Source of the DNA: Macrococcus lamae
Lineage (GTDB): Bacteria; Bacillota; Bacilli; Staphylococcales; Staphylococcaceae
Direction: 5' to 3'
Assembly: GCF_004359545.1 (NCBI RefSeq)
Contig: NZ_SCWB01000008.1
Span: forward strand, 37,963-101,962
Length of the DNA: 64,000 nt
Shown here piece by piece: positions 59,438 to 64,000 of the stretch. How positions within the stretch are numbered: the stretch's first letter is position 1; each line of letters begins with the position of its first letter. The notes beneath the pieces are model-generated. The model saw only the letters and a list, made by a program, of their open reading frames with translations. It made no database searches and was not told the origin of the DNA. A program made the position numbers and the translations under genes.

Positions 59438-61021
59438 TCATTGATCGAATTCAGAAAGGTCATTGAGCAGCCCTTTTAAATGTCTCGCATCTATTTCATC
59501 TTCTATCACTGTTTCTTTATCTACCAGCTTTCCCTGTTCAATAACAAAATGTCGATTGGCGACTGCCTGGTTGAAATAGCGGTCGTGACTGACAAAAATA
59601 ATCGCACCTTGATAATTGACGAGCATATTCTCAACGATCTGCTGCATCGTGATATCAAAGTAATTGGTCGGTTCATCTAGAACGAGTAGATTCGCTTCTG
59701 AAAAATAAAGCTTAACGAACGCGAGCCTGCACTTCTCACCCATTGACAGATGTTCAACGATGTCATCCATGCGTTCTGCTGTAAAACGAAATGATGCAAG
59801 GATCGTTCGAGCAAAGCTGACGTCGATTTCATTTTCAAGTATTTCTTCTAATACCGTATTATTCAAATTCAACTGCTGCAATTGCTGTGAGAAATAGCCG
59901 ATATGTGTCTCAGGATTGACTGCAATCTTCCCTTCGTTAGGCGACAGTTCACCGATCAGTAATTTGAGCAGAGTGGATTTCCCGCTCCCGTTACGCCCTT
60001 CAACTGCAATTTTGTCACCTTTTTCTATCGTGAACGTCACATCGGATATTATCTTTCTATTATCAAAAGATATGCCTACATGCTCAAATCGCGCAAACTG
60101 CCTGGCATTAAATGTGGTGGAATGTATAGATAAATCTGTCCGAAACTCTTTTTTACTCTTTCCTTCAAAATGATCGATTTTCTGCTGCAGTTGATGTTCT
60201 TTAGATTTATAACGCTTCGCAATTTTAGCGACTTTCTTCTGTTCACCAGGATCTCTGACACCCGCTTTTCCCGCCGCTTCATGATGCCATTCCTTCATTT
60301 CCTGAATCATTCGTTTCATCTTCTGTTTTTCTTTTCTTTCTTTATCAATCAGCGCCGCGTTTTCTTTTCTCATCCGTTCTTTTTCTTGCAAGTAGCAGTC
60401 ATAATTCAAATGATAAGTTTTTGACCCATCTACGTTAAGCTCCACTATTTTTGAAGCAGTGTCATTGATGAAATCTCGGTCATGAGAAACAAAGATGATC
60501 GTTTCCTTCGATTGTTTCATCCAGTTTTTCAGCCACTCTTTCGTTTCACCATCAATATGGTTCGTTGGTTCATCAAATAAAAATATATCCGGTTGACTGC
60601 TTAATAACTTAATCAGTCCGACTTTTGTCTGCTCACCACCGGATAACAAAGACACATTCTGTTCTGCCATTTCTTCATTTAAATTAAAGCGTTTCATCAT
60701 CTGGATGATTTCATTCTCAAGCTCATAACCGCCTTGTTCAATATAATCACTGATTAAATTAATATCCAGATTCTTTTGCTGCTTGAGCTGATATAGCTGT
60801 GGATTTACCGCAATGATAAAATCCAGCACTGAGCTGTCTTCTTCAATGGATTGTTCGAGAATACCGGTATTAAACTGCTCTGCAAGCTGACGCATTAGCA
60901 CGGACTTGCCGATTCCATTATCGCCGATGATTGCAATATGCTCGCCGTCATCAATCGTAAAGTGCACATGATCGATTAACATTTTGTCGTCTACCATTAA
61001 TTTCTGATTGATTGTCTTCAT
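59438..61021 (-). CDS. ABC-F ATPase, probable antibiotic-resistance (ribosome protection) type
   Basis: 527 residues, two nucleotide-binding domains and no membrane helices. NBD1: Walker A GDNGIGKS at 33-40, LSGGEQTKV, DEPTNHID. A K/E-rich interdomain linker of about 100 residues (about 205-300; WHHEAAGKAGVRD) is the part that reaches the ribosomal peptidyl-transferase centre in this class. NBD2: GRNGSGKS, LSMGEKCRLAF (degenerate LSGGQ), DEPTNYFD. The ATG at 61021 has GGGAGG seven bases upstream. An attenuator leader in front points to drug-inducible resistance rather than housekeeping EttA/Uup; the drug class cannot be read from the sequence. Confidence 0.85.
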   Translation of the reverse strand: MKTINQKLMVDDKMLIDHVHFTIDDGEHIAIIGDNGIGKSVLMRQLAEQFNTGILEQSIEEDSSVLDFIIAVNPQLYQLKQQKNLDINLISDYIEQGGYELENEIIQMMKRFNLNEEMAEQNVSLLSGGEQTKVGLIKLLSSQPDIFLFDEPTNHIDGETKEWLKNWMKQSKETIIFVSHDRDFINDTASKIVELNVDGSKTYHLNYDCYLQEKERMRKENAALIDKERKEKQKMKRMIQEMKEWHHEAAGKAGVRDPGEQKKVAKIAKRYKSKEHQLQQKIDHFEGKSKKEFRTDLSIHSTTFNARQFARFEHVGISFDNRKIISDVTFTIEKGDKIAVEGRNGSGKSTLLKLLIGELSPNEGKIAVNPETHIGYFSQQLQQLNLNNTVLEEILENEIDVSFARTILASFRFTAERMDDIVEHLSMGEKCRLAFVKLYFSEANLLVLDEPTNYFDITMQQIVENMLVNYQGAIIFVSHDRYFNQAVANRHFVIEQGKLVDKETVIEDEIDARHLKGLLNDLSEFDQ

Positions 61022-61037
61022 GCTGATTCCTCCCAAT

Positions 61038-61066
61038 AAAAAATCTCCCACATATCATGTGAGAGA
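61038..61066 (-). terminator. Intrinsic terminator in the ABC-F leader
   Basis: Minus-strand stem TCTCTCACAT / ATGTGGGAGA with loop GAT, followed by six T, four bases before the GGGAGG of the ABC-F gene. Confidence 0.8.
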
Positions 61067-61103
61067 AATCGAGACTAAATAAGCTTTACTGAACGTAAAG
61101 ACA

Positions 61104-61163
61104 TCAATAGACAGAGTTATCCCGATAACATTTCACATAATATGCTGTTCGCATCATTACCAT
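61104..61163 (-). CDS. Possible 19-codon leader peptide of the ABC-F gene
   Basis: ATG at 61163 opens MVMMRTAYYVKCYRDNSVY; its codons for AYYVK include the antiterminator arm. A 4-codon frame (MIIR, 61165-61179) ends one base before it and could feed ribosomes to it, since the only strong Shine-Dalgarno (61193-61200) is 13 bases before that frame. Which frame is translated is not clear. Confidence 0.35.
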   Translation of the reverse strand: MVMMRTAYYVKCYRDNSVY

Positions 61164-61255
61164 GTTATCGAATAATCATCCCTTAAGTGATGCCTCCTTT
61201 TGTAAGTTACTTCTAAAGTAACAAAATTCAGATTAAAAAGCAAATTTACATCAAT

Positions 61256-62305
61256 CTATTTATCTTTAAAATAGTCATCGACAATCGGCTTAACCTTTTC
61301 GCCATATAACTGAATGGCCTGCATCGTTTTCTCGTGCGGCATAGAACCCATCGGCAAGTGAATCATGAAGCGGTCAATACCCAGCCCTTCGACCGTCTCG
61401 ATGATCTTCTGTGCGACGCGTTCCGGGCTGCCGACATATAACGCGCCGTGTTCAATCTCATGCATATAAGACTGCTCTGAATAACGTGGCCAGCCGCGCT
61501 CTTTTGCGAGTACATTATGACTCGCTGCTGTCGGTGGATAGTAGTCTCGGAACGCCTCTTCGTCAGTCTCAGCAATATATCCCCATGAATGTGTTGCAAT
61601 CTTCAGCTTGTTTTTATCAATTCCCGCACTTTCAGCGGCTGCATGATACACTGCGATATTCTGACGGAATCGCAGCGGACTGCCTCCAATTATTGCATAC
61701 GTGATTGGCAGACCGAGTGCCCCTGCTCTGTAGGACGACTGAGGGGTGCCACCAGTCGCAAGAAAAATCGGAATTTCACTTTGCACAGCTCTCGGATAGA
61801 CACCTTTATTGTCAACCGGACGACGCGTTGACCCTGACCACGAAACCTTCTCGTTTTTATTCACCTGCATCAGTAAATCTAGTTTCTCCTCATACAGGAC
61901 CTCATAGTCATTTAAGTCAAAACCAAACAGGGGGAACGATTCGATGAATGACCCACGCCCTGCCATAATTTCAGCACGCCCGTTAGATAATGCATCGAGC
62001 GTTGCAAAGCGCTGATAGACGCGTATCGGATCATCAGACGACAGCACAGTCACAGCAGACGACAGACGAATATGACTCGTCTGAGTTGCCGCAGCGGCAA
62101 GTACCGTCACCGGATCAGACACTGCATAATCTTCCCGATGATGCTCGCCAAGCCCGTAAATATCTAAACCCAGCTTATCAGCAAGCTTGATCTCCTCAAC
62201 AATATTTCTGATTCGCTCATCAGCAGAAATTTTATCCTGTATGCCATCAGGTGTATGAATCGCATTATTGTCGCCGAATGATGTAATCCCTAATTCAACT
62301 TTCAT
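61256..62305 (-). CDS. LLM-class flavin-dependent monooxygenase
   Basis: 349 residues of the luciferase-like TIM-barrel family: LGITSFGDN at the start, YGLGEHHREDYAVSDP, ITYAIIGGSP and RFMIHLPMGSMPHEKT. These enzymes use FMNH2 or F420 and oxygen on diverse substrates; the substrate here is unknown. ATG with a weak site (AAAGAGTGA). It has a promoter with a perfect -10. It lies just upstream of the ABC-F leader with no strong terminator between, so some read-through into the attenuator is possible. Confidence 0.88.
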   Translation of the reverse strand: MKVELGITSFGDNNAIHTPDGIQDKISADERIRNIVEEIKLADKLGLDIYGLGEHHREDYAVSDPVTVLAAAATQTSHIRLSSAVTVLSSDDPIRVYQRFATLDALSNGRAEIMAGRGSFIESFPLFGFDLNDYEVLYEEKLDLLMQVNKNEKVSWSGSTRRPVDNKGVYPRAVQSEIPIFLATGGTPQSSYRAGALGLPITYAIIGGSPLRFRQNIAVYHAAAESAGIDKNKLKIATHSWGYIAETDEEAFRDYYPPTAASHNVLAKERGWPRYSEQSYMHEIEHGALYVGSPERVAQKIIETVEGLGIDRFMIHLPMGSMPHEKTMQAIQLYGEKVKPIVDDYFKDK

Positions 62306-62349
62306 TAATTATCACTCTTTCTAGTATATTATTTATATTTGATATATTT

Positions 62350-62378
62350 ATTATACTACAAACGAAGGAAAGTGTATA
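62350..62378 (-). promoter_or_regulatory. Sigma-A promoter for the LLM gene
   Basis: -35 TATACA (62373-62378), 17-base spacer, perfect -10 TATAAT (62350-62355). Confidence 0.6.
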
Positions 62379-62405
62379 GTTGGTTGTTTGAGTTTGATTC
62401 TAAAC

Positions 62406-63323
62406 TTACGACACTTTATTCAAAGTGTACCAAGTTGGTATAGTCAACTGAAAATCTTTATAATATTTTCGTTGAACCGCATACTCGTTTCTCATCACAT
62501 CGATCTGCTGTTCACCATAAGGCATTGCCCATGGTAAGGACGAAAGCGCATTAGTCACTATATAAAGTTTTAGCAGCCTCCAGAATATATCAGGCACTTC
62601 ATTATTGAAGTACCCGTTAATCATCCCGCTTGCAAATAAGGGGCTGACACTGACACACCATGTAATCCTGTTAAATTCTTCATAACCTTCTCCAAAATCT
62701 GCACGATCAAAGTCTATAATAAAAAGTCGTTTCTCATTATCAACTACCATATTACCGATATGGTAATCACCATGATGATATACAAACTTTGAATTTGTTA
62801 CGTACCTTCTATTTTCTTCAATAGTACGAAGTGCTAATCCTTCATCGTCATACTTAAGTGGACATTCATTATACATTTTTATCTTACAATCAATCTTGTC
62901 GTTATAATAGTCTGCCCAGCTTGAATCAGAATGATAGGGTATGGAGTGAATCTCTTTTAATATACGACCTGCATCATGTCCAAGTCGATACTGTTCTTCA
63001 GGCTCAGTGTCACCTATATAGTCTGCCGCTTCCTGGCCGTCAATCCACTCATATAATATAAAACAAGTATCATTGAATACTCCATGTTCAATCAGCCTTT
63101 GAACCGGTAAACCTAGAGCAGTACACTGTTCAACAAGATTAATTTGTTTCTGCATCTGATTGATTCTATCTATAGTGGATACTCTTAATAAATATGTATC
63201 ATGCTGCTGGTCTTTAATGATATATTTCTGGTCAACAGACCACCCTTTATTAAACGCTTCTATTGATTTTATATCAATTGATTTAATGAAATTGTTAATT
63301 AACTGAATATCATCATTATCCAT
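62406..63323 (-). CDS. APH-fold phosphotransferase (aminoglycoside kinase family)
   Basis: 305 residues. Kinase-like fold with the catalytic loop HGDYHIGN at 184-191 (Brenner motif; catalytic D186) and the metal aspartate at D204 in FIIDFDRADFGEG; the hinge is FILYEWIDGQ. The family phosphorylates aminoglycosides, macrolides, homoserine or other small molecules; this member does not clearly match a known resistance enzyme. The ATG lies in the HIT gene end (8-base overlap), with GGAGG 12 bases before it, so the two are coupled. It may be a metabolite kinase. Confidence 0.82.
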   Translation of the reverse strand: MDNDDIQLINNFIKSIDIKSIEAFNKGWSVDQKYIIKDQQHDTYLLRVSTIDRINQMQKQINLVEQCTALGLPVQRLIEHGVFNDTCFILYEWIDGQEAADYIGDTEPEEQYRLGHDAGRILKEIHSIPYHSDSSWADYYNDKIDCKIKMYNECPLKYDDEGLALRTIEENRRYVTNSKFVYHHGDYHIGNMVVDNEKRLFIIDFDRADFGEGYEEFNRITWCVSVSPLFASGMINGYFNNEVPDIFWRLLKLYIVTNALSSLPWAMPYGEQQIDVMRNEYAVQRKYYKDFQLTIPTWYTLNKVS

Positions 63324-63708
63324 ATAATTTAAGTTCCTCCGTTAGATGGTTCAAATCCATTGGCCATTCTTCAACTACTACATGGTCCCAGAAACCGTCA
63401 TTCTGATACCTTGGAATGAGATGCACATGAAAGTGAGTGCCATCATCCATGACCCGTCCATTGTTGCTCACTATCGTCACACCATAAGCACAATGACTTT
63501 CTAAGAGAGCTGTGAGCTGCTGTTCCAGCATAACAAGGTCAACCAATGCATTTTTAGGCAGTTCACTGATATTCATATAGTGATGGTTCGAAATGATCAG
63601 AAGATGACCCATTTGAATCGGATCTATATCATAAACAACTTTAAAAAACTCTGTTTGTGTCAGCACTTGCTGGTCTGTGATATCCTGACAGAAAATACAA
63701 TGATTCAT
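63316..63708 (-). CDS. HIT-family hydrolase
   Basis: 130 residues. The histidine triad is HFHVHLIP (H92, H94, H96), and CIFC (4-7) is the zinc knuckle of HinT-type proteins. HIT proteins cleave nucleoside phosphoramidates or adenylated compounds. The ATG at 63708 is preferred; the in-frame GTG at 63720 adds four residues and has no better site. First gene of HIT-APH, which overlap by 8 bases, so a joint role in small-molecule phosphate chemistry is possible. Divergent from the 28-codon gene. Confidence 0.88.
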   Translation of the reverse strand: MNHCIFCQDITDQQVLTQTEFFKVVYDIDPIQMGHLLIISNHHYMNISELPKNALVDLVMLEQQLTALLESHCAYGVTIVSNNGRVMDDGTHFHVHLIPRYQNDGFWDHVVVEEWPMDLNHLTEELKLYG

Positions 63709-63741
63709 CCTACACCCCACATAATCAATTAGTAGACAATT

Positions 63742-63769
63742 ATGACATTTTTGTAAATCATTATATAAT
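63742..63769 (+). promoter_or_regulatory. Sigma-A promoter for the 28-codon gene
   Basis: -35 ATGACA (63742-63747), 16-base spacer, perfect -10 TATAAT (63764-63769), 28 bases before the ATG. Confidence 0.65.
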
Positions 63770-63796
63770 AGTATTAATCATTATAAGGAGATCACT

Positions 63797-63883
63797 ATGA
63801 ATAAATCAACCTATAAAATATACGCGCCGTTATTAATGATACTTGGTATCATTATAACTTTCACTACTGAAACGGGATTGTAA
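63797..63883 (+). CDS. 28-residue membrane peptide
   Basis: MNKSTYKIYAPL, then a hydrophobic stretch of about 15 residues (LLMILGIIITF) and the tail TTETGL. One membrane segment, no signal-peptide cleavage. I do not recognise it. It is supported by a complete transcription unit: TATAAT promoter, TAAGGAG six bases before the ATG, and a strong terminator three bases after the stop. Small membrane peptides of this size can be toxins, regulators of membrane enzymes or stress peptides; nothing here chooses among them, and no antisense RNA is apparent. Confidence 0.6.
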   Translation: MNKSTYKIYAPLLMILGIIITFTTETGL

Positions 63884-63885
63884 AA

Positions 63886-63936
63886 TAAACTGTGTAAGTA
63901 GAGGGCGTACGACTCTGCTACGCAGTTTATTTTTTT
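63886..63936 (+). terminator. Intrinsic terminator after the 28-codon gene
   Basis: Stem TAAACTGTGTA-A-GTAGAG / CTCTGC-TACGCAGTTTA (17 bp, one bulged A, two G-U pairs) followed by seven T. Confidence 0.85.
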
Positions 63937-63975
63937 AGTGATAAAATCGAATTAACTTTTTAAGGAGGTCTATAG

Positions 63976-64000
63976 ATGGCTAAGAAAAGACGTGATCCAA
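63976..64000 (+). CDS. Start of an unidentified gene, cut by window edge
   Basis: ATG at 63976 with AAGGAGG seven bases upstream opens MAKKRRDP and runs off the right edge. The basic start is too short to identify. Confidence 0.6.

Larger units (their letters stand above)
61022..61220 (-). promoter_or_regulatory. Attenuator leader of the ABC-F gene
   Basis: The leader carries a Shine-Dalgarno AAAGGAGG (61193-61200), short leader frames, an antiterminator arm CATATTATGTGA (61133-61144) and the terminator. That arm can pair over 12 bp (one G-U) with 61051-61062, which contains most of the terminator stem, so the two folds exclude each other. GATAACAT (61162-61169) and ATGTTATC (61123-61130) can also pair. 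A weak TTGCTT-17-TACTTT promoter lies at 61215-61243. Confidence 0.7.

Noticed and set aside
1..64000. tRNA, rRNA, CRISPR, insertion-sequence or prophage content
   Set aside because: No cloverleaf-like intergenic segment, regular repeat-spacer array, transposase or phage structural gene was found; the only recombinase is chromosomal XerC.

Overview
The window is low-GC Firmicutes chromosome. Its backbone is the Bacillales/Staphylococcaceae housekeeping order, read almost entirely on the minus strand. From high to low coordinates it runs rpsP-khpA-rimM-trmD-rplS, rbgA-rnhB-sucCD-dprA-topA-trmFO, xerC-hslVU-codY, rpsB-tsf, pyrH-frr, uppS-cdsA-dxr-rseP-proS-polC, rimP-nusA-ylxR-ylxQ-infB, rbfA-truB, ribF, rpsO, pnp, an M16 protease gene, rnjB, ftsK/spoIIIE, ymfC-ymfF-ymfH. 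PolC, RNase J2, CodY, HslVU, TrmFO and a sigma-B-like promoter fit Staphylococcaceae. The extra genes around rbgA, rplS and rpsP suggest a Macrococcus-like relative rather than Staphylococcus itself; the genus is an inference.

Region 1 (1-43 kb) is core genome: cell division and chromosome segregation, RNA decay, ribosome and tRNA maturation, translation initiation, replication, isoprenoid/phospholipid/undecaprenyl synthesis, amino-acid sensing and TCA-cycle succinyl-CoA synthetase. Many boundaries have readable sigma-A promoters and intrinsic terminators. Three leader regions look like control RNAs: a promoter-terminator-rimP arrangement before the nusA operon, a long rpsB leader hairpin, and an L19-type leader before rplS. 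One oddity is a 50-codon plus-strand gene with a sigma-B-like promoter, sitting between infB and rbfA.

Region 2 (44.2-54.9 kb) lies between rbgA and rplS, which are close neighbours in Bacillus. It holds a plus-strand four-gene operon joined by 4-base overlaps: a bactoprenol-type GT2 glycosyltransferase, a GtrA flippase and two tandem YfhO-family GT-C proteins. This looks like a three-component cell-envelope (probably lipoteichoic acid) glycosylation system with a duplicated last component. Next to it, on the minus strand, is a heterodimeric ABC exporter with its own strong promoter.

Region 3 (57.4-64.0 kb) replaces the ffh/ylxM/ftsY neighbourhood expected upstream of rpsP. It carries a membrane-anchored alpha/beta hydrolase, a cupin, a DUF454 membrane protein, an ABC-F ATPase, a luciferase-like monooxygenase, an APH-fold kinase, a HIT protein, a 28-residue membrane peptide and the start of another gene. 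The ABC-F gene has a 235-nt leader with an intrinsic terminator immediately before its ribosome-binding site and a competing 12-bp antiterminator arm inside a short leader ORF. That is the layout of antibiotic-inducible ABC-F resistance genes. No tRNA, rRNA, CRISPR array, transposase or prophage was seen.
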